A stretch of 55,275 nt of DNA from JBEKOF01 sp049513975 (GCA_049513975.1 JBEKVM010000020.1:1-55275); one strand, 5' to 3'; counted from the first letter of the stretch, positions 39,872-47,707 are shown. Made by a program: numbers and translations. Notes: generated by a model not told the origin, from the sequence alone.

Positions 39872-41269
39872 TCATTGGCCGGCGTAAAAGGCGTCCACTT
39901 TCTTGGCGACATCCTTGAAGCCGACATCCACTTCGTAAATGATCTTGTATTGTTCGATGGCTTCCCCTTTTTTGCCCATTTTTTCCAGGACCATGCCCAG
40001 GCTGTAAGTGATCTCCATCTTTTCCTCGTCGAAAACCAGTTTCTCGGCGAGGGCTTTCTCCAGGGTTTTGGCCGCGAGGTCGTTCATGTTGCGGCGGGCG
40101 AAGCATTGGCCCAGGCAGTGCAGGGAGGGAATGCGCTTGTTGGGGTTGTTTTGCGCCTTTTGAAATTCCTGGATGGCTTCGCTGATTTTGCCGGCCTGAA
40201 AATAAAGCTGGCCCAGCTCAAAACGGATGAACAGGTCGCTGGGATATTTCTCGGACCGCTCCTTGCATTCCGTCAGCATATAATTATCGCGCTCCGCCTT
40301 GATCCGGGCGGATTGGGCGGCGTAATCCGGGGCGGCGGCGTCCAGCCCGGCCAGGGCCTGGTCGAATTTCCGCACGGTGACGTCGGCGATTGCTTTTTGC
40401 AGCCCGGCATCGGCCTCGCCTTCGGTGGCCACGATCCGCTGGTAGGCCTGCAGCGCCCGGTCATAATCCTTTCTCTCGGTGTGAAGCTCGGCAATGTTGC
40501 GGAGCAGCTTCAGATTCTTGGGTTCATTGACCAGTTGGGCCTCCTTTTCGTCCAGCAGCCGCCGCGTCACATCCATGTCCTTGTGCTGGCGGTTCTCCTG
40601 TTCCAGGGCCACGGCCTGGTCTTTGTCCTTCAAAATATCGCGGTAAGAACCTTTGCCGTCGGCCAGGGCGTCGTAACCGCCCTCCGCCAGGGTTTTGCGG
40701 GCGGACATGTCCTTGAGTTCCTCGACCAGCTTGGCGTCGCCGGGGTTGAGGCGGACCAGCTCGGCGAAAATCTTCTCCGCCTTGTCCACCTGGCCGGCCT
40801 GGGAGTAGCCGCGGCCGAGCTCCCTTTGCAGATCCTGGTCTTTGGGCGATTTCTTGGCCAGGATTTCGAGGGAGAGAATGGCGGTCTTGGGCAGCTCGGC
40901 CGCCAGGGCGGCGTCGGCCAGGAGCTTGTGCCCCTGGTTGCTGTGGGGATCGGAAGAAAGAATCTGCTCGGCGATTTTCAAAGCCTCCAGCGGGTCGTTG
41001 CGCAGGGCGAACTGCCCCTTGGTAAACATGGGGGAGGAACTGGCGCCGCTCATCATTTTTTTGAAGAAACCGCGGCCGCGGCCCTCCGCCTTTTTATGCT
41101 GGGAGATGCGGAGAAGCTGGCGGCAATCGAAAAAAGCCGGCTCCTGCTCCAGCACGGCGGAGAGGATGGTGATGGCGTAATCGTAATTGCGCCGGTCCAG
41201 GGCCGCCTTTCCCTTTTCATACTGTTCCCGCAGAGGCCGGGGGATCTGACTCAAAGTTTTCTCTGGCAT
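39872..41269 (-). CDS. TPR-repeat protein
   Basis: Protein of 465 residues made of tetratricopeptide repeats, for example KGKAALDRRNYDYAITILSA, LGRGYSQAGQVDKAEKIFAE, LHTERKDYDRALQAYQRIVA, FELGQLYFQAGKISEAIQEF and YSLGMVLEKMGKKGEAIEQY. A short basic region (about residues 60-75) may be an interdomain linker. No signal peptide with the ATG at 41269. It is convergent with hflX (18 bases between stops). Likely a scaffold protein; partners unknown. Confidence 0.85.
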   Translation of the reverse strand: MPEKTLSQIPRPLREQYEKGKAALDRRNYDYAITILSAVLEQEPAFFDCRQLLRISQHKKAEGRGRGFFKKMMSGASSSPMFTKGQFALRNDPLEALKIAEQILSSDPHSNQGHKLLADAALAAELPKTAILSLEILAKKSPKDQDLQRELGRGYSQAGQVDKAEKIFAELVRLNPGDAKLVEELKDMSARKTLAEGGYDALADGKGSYRDILKDKDQAVALEQENRQHKDMDVTRRLLDEKEAQLVNEPKNLKLLRNIAELHTERKDYDRALQAYQRIVATEGEADAGLQKAIADVTVRKFDQALAGLDAAAPDYAAQSARIKAERDNYMLTECKERSEKYPSDLFIRFELGQLYFQAGKISEAIQEFQKAQNNPNKRIPSLHCLGQCFARRNMNDLAAKTLEKALAEKLVFDEEKMEITYSLGMVLEKMGKKGEAIEQYKIIYEVDVGFKDVAKKVDAFYAGQ

Positions 41270-41485
41270 GGGCAAAATACTATGCCGGTTGCCGTAAAAA
41301 TCCACAGGAATCTTGCAAATCAACCTTTCCAGCCTTGCGCGCGCATCTTGCCCGAATCATTAGCGACTTTTCCGGGGAGCGCGGTCGTCTCGACCGCATC
41401 CGTCGGCGTCCCGCCGGCGGAGTCTTTCCTCCGAAATCGGCCCGCCTTTTGGCCGAGTCTGCAAGCATCTCGCCAACCATTCGGG

Positions 41486-41619
41486 CATCTTGCGGGCGCA
41501 TCTTGACACTGCACCCATGCAAGCTCCTGATTCCCTCGCCCCACGCAGTGGGGAGAGGGTTAGGGAGAGGGGTTCGTTCCGTACAACGGAAGCAGTGTCG
41601 AGATGCGCCCGCATCTTGC
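41486..41619. mobile_element. MITE-like unit with 21-base terminal inverted repeats
   Basis: GCGGGCGCATCTTGACACTG (41493-41512, next base C) is matched in inverse complement at 41592-41612 with one mismatch, enclosing about 80 bases. The unit is flanked by the 9-base direct repeat GCATCTTGC (41486-41494 and 41611-41619), which looks like a target-site duplication overlapping the arm ends by two bases. Inside is a GGGGAGAGGG palindrome related to that at 31508. There is no coding capacity. It fills most of the 412-base gap between the TPR gene and tRNA-Leu. Confidence 0.65.
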
Positions 41620-41681
41620 CAATCCTGCAAATCCGGCTTGCGAACGGCCCCGCGCCGTGCTTGAATAAGGCCAGAGCGGGT

Positions 41682-41766
41682 GCGCTTATGGTGGAATTGG
41701 CAGACACGCTACTTTGAGGTGGTAGTGGCGAAAGCCGTGCAGGTTCAAGTCCTGCTAAGCGCACCA
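41682..41766 (+). tRNA. tRNA-Leu (anticodon GAG)
   Basis: Acceptor arm GCGCTTA (41682-41688) pairs with TAAGCGC (41756-41762), followed by A and an encoded CCA. The anticodon stem CTACT/GGTAG encloses TTGAGGT, giving anticodon GAG, with a long class II variable arm (TGGCGAAAGCC) as expected for leucine. The T arm is GCAGG-TTCAAGT-CCTGC. A tyrosine recombinase gene begins about 80 bases downstream, so the 3' end is the likely attachment site. Confidence 0.95.
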
Positions 41767-41847
41767 CCTTTCCCTAGGCAAACGGGGGATATTCAGGCAA
41801 ATTGCACAGAGTTTGCACAGAATAACACCAAAACCGCTGACCGCCGC

Positions 41848-43137
41848 GTGAGATTTCCAGTCACCATAAAGCATCGCGGCAGCAAGGCGAAAATCTACGC
41901 TCCGGCCAGGAACTTTCCTTACTACCGGCTCGCCTACACGGTGGCGGGCAAGCGGCGGGTGCAAACCTTCGCCGCCTACTCCGACGCCCGCCAGGCGGGA
42001 GAACGCCTCGTGCGGGACTTGGCAACGGGTTCACAAGCCGCTGGCCTTTCCGCCAGCCAATCCCGCGACGCTTTGGCCGCGCTGCAACGGCTTGACGGAT
42101 TCCGGCAGTCCACCGGGCGGCGCGTGTCCCTGCTGGCTGCCGTGTCAGAATTCGTTGAGGCTTCCGCCCGGTTGAACGGCCGCACGTTGCCCGAAGCCGT
42201 TGACGGCTACCTTGCAACCGTTGCCAGTGTGAAGCGGAAAGACATCACCGAAGCCGTTGACGAGTTCTTGCAGGCCCAAGCGCCGTTGACCAAGGGCGCG
42301 AACGGCCAAAGGGCGCAACTCTCCGGCAAGTACGCCTACAACCGCCAGATTCAGCTTCGCAAGTTCGCCGCCGCGTTTCCAAACACCGCCGTCTGTGATC
42401 TGAGCAAGGAACACCTTGACGCATTCCTGGGTTCACTTTCGGAACTGTCCGCCAAGAGCCGTAACCATTACCGCGCCGCCGTGCGGCAATTCCTGCAATG
42501 GGCAGTCCGCAAAGACTTCCTGACGGTGACACACCGCCTGGGCGAGGCGGACGGACTGCGCCCGGAGCATGGCAACACGGCGGAAGTGGAGTTTTACTTG
42601 CCGCGCGAATTGGCCGCGTTGCTCGAATCGGCGGACGACACCTTGCGCCCGCTGCTCGCCATAAGCGGACTGGCTGGGTTGCGTACCGCCGAGTTGCTGC
42701 GGTTGGATTGGGCGGACGTTTGGCGCGTGCCCGGCCATATCGAAATAACAGCACAAAAGAGCAAAACACGTCAGCGCCGATTGGTGGAAGTCGTGCCGGC
42801 GCTCGCTACATGGCTTGAACCCTACCGTAACATCGCCAGTGGAAAACTGTGGAGCTTCCACGAAATCACCTTTCAAGAGCATTTCCGCGACCTGTGCGAG
42901 CTGGCGAAGGTGACGCGCAAATCAAACGGGCTGCGCCACGGCTTTTGCTCCTATCACTTCGCGCTTCACAGCAACGAGAATCTGACCGCCGCGCAAGCGG
43001 GTAATTCACCCGCCATGATTCACTCGAATTACAAGGGACTCGCCACGCGGGCAGAGGCCGAAAAGTGGTTCAACGTCAAACCAAGCCACGCGGCCAACAT
43101 TGTGCCACTGAACGCAAGAACCGCCGCCAACCCCTGA
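41848..43137 (+). CDS. Tyrosine recombinase/phage-type integrase
   Basis: Site-specific recombinase of about 429 residues. An N-terminal arm-type DNA-binding region and a core-binding SAM-like domain (LSGKYAYNRQIQLRKFAAAFP, LDAFLGSLSELSAKSRNHYRAAVRQFLQW) precede the catalytic domain. Arg of box I is in SGLAGLRTAELLRLDW; a Lys is in AQKSKTRQR; box II appears as SNGLRHGFCSY, in which the usual first His is Asn; the nucleophile Tyr is in IHSNYKGLATR. The frame is open through the tRNA, so the start must be downstream; GTG 41848 (MRFPVTIKH) is the best candidate. Placement right after tRNA-Leu marks it as the integrase of the element. Confidence 0.88.
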   Translation: MRFPVTIKHRGSKAKIYAPARNFPYYRLAYTVAGKRRVQTFAAYSDARQAGERLVRDLATGSQAAGLSASQSRDALAALQRLDGFRQSTGRRVSLLAAVSEFVEASARLNGRTLPEAVDGYLATVASVKRKDITEAVDEFLQAQAPLTKGANGQRAQLSGKYAYNRQIQLRKFAAAFPNTAVCDLSKEHLDAFLGSLSELSAKSRNHYRAAVRQFLQWAVRKDFLTVTHRLGEADGLRPEHGNTAEVEFYLPRELAALLESADDTLRPLLAISGLAGLRTAELLRLDWADVWRVPGHIEITAQKSKTRQRRLVEVVPALATWLEPYRNIASGKLWSFHEITFQEHFRDLCELAKVTRKSNGLRHGFCSYHFALHSNENLTAAQAGNSPAMIHSNYKGLATRAEAEKWFNVKPSHAANIVPLNARTAANP

Positions 43138-43145
43138 TACTCGCC

Positions 43146-43772
43146 ATGAAATCGAAGAAACTCCAAACAACGCTTCCCGTTACCACCGTCGAGGGAAGAA
43201 TTCACCTGGTTCGCGGGCGCAAAGTCATCCTTGACCGCGACCTTGCCGAACTCTACGGCGTGTCCACGAAAGCGCTGAATCAGGCCGTCAAGCGCAACAC
43301 GCAACGTTTCCCCGAAGAATTCGTATTCCGGGCGACCAAGGAGGAAGCCGACGCTTTAAGGTCACAATCTGTGACCTTAATCGAGCCTGACCCGAACCGG
43401 TCACAAATTGTGACCTTAAACGAAGCGGCCCCGGATTCACGGCGCGGGAAACACTTGAAGTATCTGCCCTATGCCTTCACCGAGCACGGGGCGTTGATGG
43501 CCGCAAACGTTCTCCGCAGTCCACGCGCCATCCAGATGAGCGTCGTTGTCGTGCAGACATTCGTCCGCTTGTCCCGATTGGCCGTTTCAATGGACGCCCT
43601 GGCGCGCAGAGTTGAGGACTTGGGAAGGGCCACCAGCGAGAACACCGAACAGATCAAGGCGATCATTGCCGCCATTCGGGAACTGATGACGCCACCAGAA
43701 CCGCCGCGCCGCGAAATCGGTTTCCATGCGCGACCGGATAAAGGTCCGGCGGCAAAGAGCGGCAGGACCTAA
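43146..43772 (+). CDS. ORF6N-domain protein
   Basis: Protein of 208 residues with the phage-type ORF6N DNA-binding domain: IHLVRGRKVILDRDLAELYGVSTKALNQAVKRN, FPEEFVFRATKEEADALRSQ, and YLPYAFTEHGALMAANVLRS. A coiled region follows (residues about 150-180) and a Pro/Arg-rich tail. In phages this family acts in DNA binding or antirepression. The usual single RSQxVT motif is duplicated here (LRSQSVTLIEPDPNRSQIVT), and the DNA of each copy forms a palindrome. It starts 8 bases after the integrase stop, so the two are co-transcribed. Confidence 0.88.
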   Translation: MKSKKLQTTLPVTTVEGRIHLVRGRKVILDRDLAELYGVSTKALNQAVKRNTQRFPEEFVFRATKEEADALRSQSVTLIEPDPNRSQIVTLNEAAPDSRRGKHLKYLPYAFTEHGALMAANVLRSPRAIQMSVVVVQTFVRLSRLAVSMDALARRVEDLGRATSENTEQIKAIIAAIRELMTPPEPPRREIGFHARPDKGPAAKSGRT

Positions 43773-43854
43773 AATGATGAACCCTCTTGCGATGATTCAC
43801 GCGCCTTCCCAATGAAAATGGAAGCGAAGAGGCGCAGGGGACGGCTTCCCATGC

Positions 43855-44019
43855 TCACTGCCCGCCTCTCTGTCGGCGCAATAGAGCGCCTTGCACACTT
43901 GTCCAGTCGTACAGGCAACGTCTGCCGATCTTGATATACGGGATGACCCCGGCGGTCTTCCAGTTGCCCAAAGTCCGGCGGCTGATTGGCAATTTCGCCA
44001 GCAATTGCTTTTCGTCCAT
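43855..44019 (-). CDS. Excisionase-like small HTH protein
   Basis: Protein of 54 residues: MDEKQLLAKLPISRRTLGNW then KTAGVIPYIKIGRRCLYDW, the pattern of MerR-like/HTH_17 excisionases and small DNA-binding regulators. It probably controls excision or replication of the element. It reads towards the ORF6N gene (convergent). The frame is open upstream to 44256, merging with a separate N-terminal segment described at 44020-44238. Confidence 0.75.
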   Translation of the reverse strand: MDEKQLLAKLPISRRTLGNWKTAGVIPYIKIGRRCLYDWTSVQGALLRRQRGGQ

Positions 44020-44238
44020 GAAACCCTGATCGCCACTCGCGTTTTCCCCCCGATCCTCCATGCGCCCACTCAAACCCACCCTACCAGGAGCAAAAACCGA
44101 CGCGATTCTTGCGCCGCGTGATAATTCTCGCTGGTGCGCAGGCCCGGACGCTTTTTCTCCGCAGGCCGCTTGTTCAACGGTCAGCCGGGCCGGAGGTTGC
44201 CCAACCAGCGACAGGAATTGATGTTGCTCGTCTTTCAT
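44020..44238 (-). pseudogene. Remnant of a small gene joined in frame to the HTH gene
   Basis: From the ATG at 44238 the frame reads MKDEQHQFLSLVGQPPARL then TVEQAA, which looks like a real protein start, three bases after the Rep stop. After that the sequence becomes compositionally odd (ACGEKASGPAHQRELSRGAR) and runs straight into the HTH protein. The likeliest reading is a deletion that removed the body of a small protein gene. It could also be an N-terminal extension of the HTH protein. Confidence 0.4.
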
Positions 44239-44240
44239 AT

Positions 44241-45611
44241 TCAGTTTGCCCAGCATCCCAGCGATTGCGTTCCCGGAAGCTCGCCTTGCGTCAGCACCGC
44301 CGGCTTGGGTGGAGGTCTGAACACTTTGAACACCCGTGATACGTCCTGCTCGCTTTCGCGTTGCTCCCGATCCCAGGCCCCCAACGCCCGCCGCTCGCCC
44401 TTTTGCTTCCGGCTTCGCCGCTCAAGCAACTGTCTCGCCAGCAGAAACGCCTGCATCCGCGACGCCTGGACATCCGCTTTGGGCAGGTGCAGATCAGGCC
44501 ACGGCCAGGCCGAACCATCGGACGTGCTGACCAAGTCCCACCCATCCGCGCGGGCCAGCTTCATGCTGCCGTAGTACGGCAAGGACAGCAGTTCAATCAC
44601 CGGCTTCAAATGATAGGCCCATTTCGGCCCAAGGTTCTTTGCGAAATCATCCGACGTCTCAAACCGCAACATTTCCGCCACGATGGAGAGCTTGGTCCGC
44701 CAGAGGCTCCCGGCCCCACTGGCCCACGAAAACCGCTCGTTGCACACCTTGGCAACCCGCTTGCTGCAACCCACCAGGCGCATCCCCTTGTCTTCCGCCC
44801 TGCGGTTTTCAAACGTCTTGGCGATGTATTTGGAGACGTACATCGCCATCGCCTGAGGGGTGCTGATAATCGGCAGCAAATGGCAGGCATCGAACTTGTA
44901 GTACCGCCGGCCCTTGGCTTTGCGCCGTGCCTTGAACTCCCGCACGCCGCACAACCGCCGGAACTCCTTCCAGATGGCCCGCAGATTCGGAGAGGCCAGG
45001 CGGTGAATTCCGGCGTAATAGGCCCCCTTGGTGATCTTGTGTTCCTTCTTGTCTTTGAACAATTGGTTCAGGGCGGCCACGTTGCAGCCCGTGCGGATGT
45101 CCTCTTTCGTGACCACGACGACATGAGCGTGCCAGGCCCCGCGTTGCTGTCGCTCGAAGACCCGCAGCCAATCCTCGTAGATTTTCGGAAAAACGTTGGT
45201 CGCAAGCGACTTGAACCGCCGGGTGAAGTCCTTGCGGTCGGTGACATTCTCCCGAATGGTCAAGGTTTGCAGCCCGACGTGTTCAATCCCGTATTTTTCG
45301 ACCATCCACTCAATTCGGCTGCGAATGGCGAACATCTTTTTGCGCAGCCGGCCGGGCAGTTGTTGGATCAGCTTGGCAACGGCAATCCGGGCTTCTTCGC
45401 CCGATTTTACCTCGGTGGAAGGAATCTCAATGCCACTGTTACTTAATTGATGAATAAGGGCCGGGCAGGGCGGCCCTGAAGGGCCGCCCTGCCCCGGCCC
45501 AGGATTCATGCCAGCGGAGTAATCCGCTTTTTGAAAGGGGTACAGTACATAAACCCGCCCCGCAGGTTGGGCGGATGGCGACGATCCCGGCTGTTGACCG
45601 CTTGTTTCCAT
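44241..45611 (-). CDS. HUH-type rolling-circle replication initiator (Rep)
   Basis: Protein of 456 residues with the three motifs of HUH endonucleases in order: motif 1 as GLQTLTIREN (about residue 113), the His-hydrophobic-His motif as AWHAHVVVV (160-167), and the catalytic Tyr/Lys motif as MYVSKYIAKTFE (257-268). Such proteins nick the origin and start rolling-circle replication of plasmids and ssDNA phages. Further support is the small gene and repeats directly upstream. The frame extends to 45674, but the ATG at 45611 is preferred. The N-terminal 60 residues are low complexity (Gly/Pro/Ser). It could alternatively be a relaxase-like or transposase-like HUH enzyme. Confidence 0.8.
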   Translation of the reverse strand: METSGQQPGSSPSAQPAGRVYVLYPFQKADYSAGMNPGPGQGGPSGPPCPALIHQLSNSGIEIPSTEVKSGEEARIAVAKLIQQLPGRLRKKMFAIRSRIEWMVEKYGIEHVGLQTLTIRENVTDRKDFTRRFKSLATNVFPKIYEDWLRVFERQQRGAWHAHVVVVTKEDIRTGCNVAALNQLFKDKKEHKITKGAYYAGIHRLASPNLRAIWKEFRRLCGVREFKARRKAKGRRYYKFDACHLLPIISTPQAMAMYVSKYIAKTFENRRAEDKGMRLVGCSKRVAKVCNERFSWASGAGSLWRTKLSIVAEMLRFETSDDFAKNLGPKWAYHLKPVIELLSLPYYGSMKLARADGWDLVSTSDGSAWPWPDLHLPKADVQASRMQAFLLARQLLERRSRKQKGERRALGAWDREQRESEQDVSRVFKVFRPPPKPAVLTQGELPGTQSLGCWAN

Positions 45612-45618
45612 GATGAAC

Positions 45619-45861
45619 TCAGAATTTGCGAATTGGTTTTGGTGCCTCCGGAGGTTGCCCGGCAAAGACACCAAACGGTGCGCTGTGGATTCTCGCTTTA
45701 ATCACATCCCCACAATGGCGCGGTCCCGGCATCGTGAATACCGACAGGGCGAGGGCGGGGCCGTCTGAATTGTCTCGTAACTTCCGGGCGACTTGCACAA
45801 GGCACCGTCCCACCCCGCCCATCACCCTGGCTTTCATGTTCTGTGTCTTCATGACATCCAT
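45619..45861 (-). CDS. Small conserved-looking protein upstream of rep
   Basis: Protein of 80 residues, or 72 if it starts at the ATG at 45837 (MKARVMGGVGRCLVQVARKL). The sequence is coherent (ALALSVFTMPGPRHCGDVIK) and ends seven bases before the Rep start, so the two are probably translated together. No family is recognised. Its start overlaps, in another frame, the repeat-encoded short open frame from 45919. It may be a copy-control or accessory replication protein, by position only. Confidence 0.55.
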   Translation of the reverse strand: MDVMKTQNMKARVMGGVGRCLVQVARKLRDNSDGPALALSVFTMPGPRHCGDVIKARIHSAPFGVFAGQPPEAPKPIRKF

Positions 45862-46000
45862 TTTCTGCTTCGGCCTCTCGCGTCATACGAATGGCCTCTA
45901 ACCCGTTGGAAATGTTCATTAAGTGCGATGCCGAAAATGAAAAAACGCCCGTAAACACAGGTGCTTTTTCACTTTTGAACAGTTCATTCTCTGTTCATTT

Positions 46001-46111
46001 TTAACCATCATTGTCACCCTCGCGGTCGGGTTTTGTGTCTTCAAGGCATTCATTTTCTTCTTTGGCCTGTCGCGTCATGCGATTGGCCTCTACAAGTGCG
46101 GGGAAGTTCAA
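46001..46111 (-). CDS. Mini-ORF in repeat unit 2
   Basis: A 36-residue frame with a TTG start at 46111: MNFPALVEANRMTRQAKEEN then ECLEDTKPDREGDNDG. The homologous frame in unit 1 (ATG at 45919) reads MNISNGLEAIRMTREAEAEN, but has lost this stop and stays open to 45698, overlapping the 80-residue gene. Amino-acid similarity across the units is better than chance-looking, but expression is unproven. Confidence 0.4.
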   Translation of the reverse strand: MNFPALVEANRMTRQAKEENECLEDTKPDREGDNDG

Positions 46112-46131
46112 AAACCTCGATGTGGAAATGC

Positions 46132-46159
46132 AAAAAACGCCCGTCAACAGGGGCGTTTT
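46132..46159 (-). terminator. Intrinsic terminator, minus strand
   Basis: On the minus strand AAAACGCCC, 8-base loop, GGGCGTTTTTT. It ends the transcript arriving from the frame 46176-46547, whose stop lies 17 bases upstream. A weaker copy lies in repeat unit 1 (about 45939-45965). Confidence 0.7.
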
Positions 46160-46175
46160 CTCGCTTTTGAAGAGT

Positions 46176-46547
46176 TCAACACAGGTTCAAAATGGCCTGC
46201 CGGGTGCGCTTCTCTTCGTGACCGGCTTCATCAGCGACGATCTGCCGGTAATTGGCATCCAGGAAATATCCCAGGCATCCAGAGCAGCGCGGCCCCGCGA
46301 ACCCACGACCACCGATGAGTCGCCGAAAGCAGCTTTCAACGACACATCGGCTGGCTTTCGGGCCTGACTTCGCCAATTCAAGCCGGTTCCACTCCGCTCC
46401 ATTCCAGCGCCGCCCGGTGAACCTCTCCACCGGCCCGCGGCTCCATTCCGCGCTGTTCTGCCACCTCAAATCACCGAAGACAGCCTGCCCCTGGTGCCAT
46501 GAGCGCGAAAGCTCTCGCCAAGTCCCCTCAAGCGGCAGGCCGCGCAA
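46176..46547 (-). CDS. Hypothetical protein before a terminator
   Basis: A 123-residue frame. The C-terminal part (CSGCLGYFLDANYRQIVADE) looks like genuine protein with a CxxC pair, and the stop is followed closely by a good terminator, which supports a real gene. The N-terminal half (Trp/Arg-rich, RRWNGAEWNRLELAK) is less convincing, and there is a competing frame on the other strand. The start at 46547 is uncertain. Confidence 0.4.
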   Translation of the reverse strand: MRGLPLEGTWRELSRSWHQGQAVFGDLRWQNSAEWSRGPVERFTGRRWNGAEWNRLELAKSGPKASRCVVESCFRRLIGGRGFAGPRCSGCLGYFLDANYRQIVADEAGHEEKRTRQAILNLC

Positions 46548-46594
46548 TCAAGGCCTTAACGAAACTCCCTACCTAAGGCGTCTTTACAGGAAGA

Positions 46595-46912
46595 ATGAAC
46601 GAACGAACGCGCCAGATGGACCAGCAAGACCGGCAGTTGATGAACTCATGGAAAAGCGGCGACGCCGGGCGGCAAACGCCGCCCGTAATCGTTGAAGTGG
46701 CGAGGGGAACGCCGAGCGATCAAAGCCGGACCGAGGAATCGGCCTTTAACGAATGCTGGCAACGAGTGCTCAACGGCCCACCACCGTCGCCGGGCCAATC
46801 CGGAAAGATTCCTCGACGACGCCCAAATAGGGCGGCTAAACGTCGGCGATGCCGGCACAGAGTTGACCAAACGCCCCGCAAATGTCAAGCTTGGAAATTT
46901 CTGAAGCCGTAA
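46595..46912 (+). CDS. Hypothetical small protein
   Basis: A 105-residue frame whose ATG follows AGGAAG by three bases, a good ribosome-binding site. The first half (MNERTRQMDQQDRQLMNSW) is plausible protein; the second half is Arg/Pro-rich and may reflect a frameshift, since a neighbouring frame reads PERFLDDAQIGRLNVGDAG there. Divergent from 46176-46547. No family recognised. Confidence 0.35.
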   Translation: MNERTRQMDQQDRQLMNSWKSGDAGRQTPPVIVEVARGTPSDQSRTEESAFNECWQRVLNGPPPSPGQSGKIPRRRPNRAAKRRRCRHRVDQTPRKCQAWKFLKP

Positions 46913-46934
46913 GTGGGATGGAGCGTTTGGGCTG
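46889..46934 (-). repeat. Copy A of a 46-base diverged inverted repeat
   Basis: On the minus strand it reads CAGCCCAAACGCTCCAT followed by CCCACTTACGGCTTCAGAAA. A similar sequence in plus orientation lies at 54379-54424 (CAGCCCAAACGCTCCAT then TTCGCTCACGG). The two copies bracket the secreted gene and the ankyrin cluster. Confidence 0.6.
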
Positions 46935-46993
46935 AACAGCGCGAGCTTGACTCTCTTGACGCGCTTTGGTCTCATCAGCCACAGGAGTACATC

Positions 46994-47659
46994 ATGATGA
47001 ACAGGTACAATTGGCTTTTGGTATGGACGCTGTTGCAGTGCGCCACCCTTGCGCAGGATATCCCGACGCGAGCGCATCCAGACGGAGCACAGAAAGCCGG
47101 CGCGACCAATGACGTCGCAAAGGAGGCGTCCCGTAACAGCCAGACAATCGACGTTCACGGGCGTTTATACGCGAAGATTGGGGATGAATCAGCGCAAGGT
47201 TGTGAGTTTCGTCCATTTTGTATCGCTAACACAGGCACCAGTAATCTCGTATTTGATCGAATCCATGTGGATTACGAGCGACAAACCACTCCCCCCGGCG
47301 ACGTCATCGCACAGGACTACACGTGGTTTCATGACGACTATACAATGCGCTATCACATGATGGGAAGGTCCAGCACTGATGTGAAATTTCCAGAGGATGT
47401 CCAGACGACGGTCGCCACCGTGCCCCCGGGGACATCAATTAACTTCAGAGCTTTCCATATTGCCGGAAACTACCTTTACAGAATTCCGAATCCGACGACG
47501 ATGATCGTTATCCTCTACCTGAAAGAGCAACCCGTCTCAGCACCATTATCGCTGGTCTTACCACGGCGTTCCGAATTGAGTGAGCATCCGGATGTTGCTA
47601 AGCAACTCGGAACCACAGCGACAGAAGCAGTAGATTCGCATTTCTCACAGAGACCGTAA
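46994..47659 (+). CDS. Secreted hypothetical protein
   Basis: Protein of about 221 residues. AGGAG lies eight bases upstream of the ATG-ATG at 46994, and MMNRYNWLLVWTLLQCATLA is a signal peptide cut near AQD. The mature part is beta-rich (GRLYAKIGDESAQGCEFRPF, CIANTGTSNLVFDRIHVDY) and ends with a hydrophilic tail. It resembles an immunoglobulin-like exported domain, but no family is recognised. It is the only clearly intact + strand gene between the replication module and the ankyrin cluster, and it is convergent with the latter. Confidence 0.65.
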   Translation: MMNRYNWLLVWTLLQCATLAQDIPTRAHPDGAQKAGATNDVAKEASRNSQTIDVHGRLYAKIGDESAQGCEFRPFCIANTGTSNLVFDRIHVDYERQTTPPGDVIAQDYTWFHDDYTMRYHMMGRSSTDVKFPEDVQTTVATVPPGTSINFRAFHIAGNYLYRIPNPTTMIVILYLKEQPVSAPLSLVLPRRSELSEHPDVAKQLGTTATEAVDSHFSQRP

Positions 47660-47707
47660 ATCTTCAACTCTTTCCGCGCACCAGAACTACAGCAGTTGCA
47701 GCTGGGG

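Larger units (their letters stand above)
45838..46190. repeat. Two diverged tandem units with a 192-base period
   Basis: TGTGTCTTCA occurs at 45842 and again at 46034. Between these points each unit carries, at the same spacing, a CGCGTCATNCGANTGGCCTC-like block, an AAAACGCCCGT hairpin, and three GTTCA motifs (45914, 45982, 45993 and 46106, 46174, 46185). Each unit encodes on the minus strand a short start reading MN..(x)EA.RMTR.A..EN.C.EDT. The units lie directly upstream of the rep operon. Confidence 0.75.

Noticed and set aside
39875..41506. 543-residue open frame on the + strand
   Set aside because: Antisense of the TPR gene.
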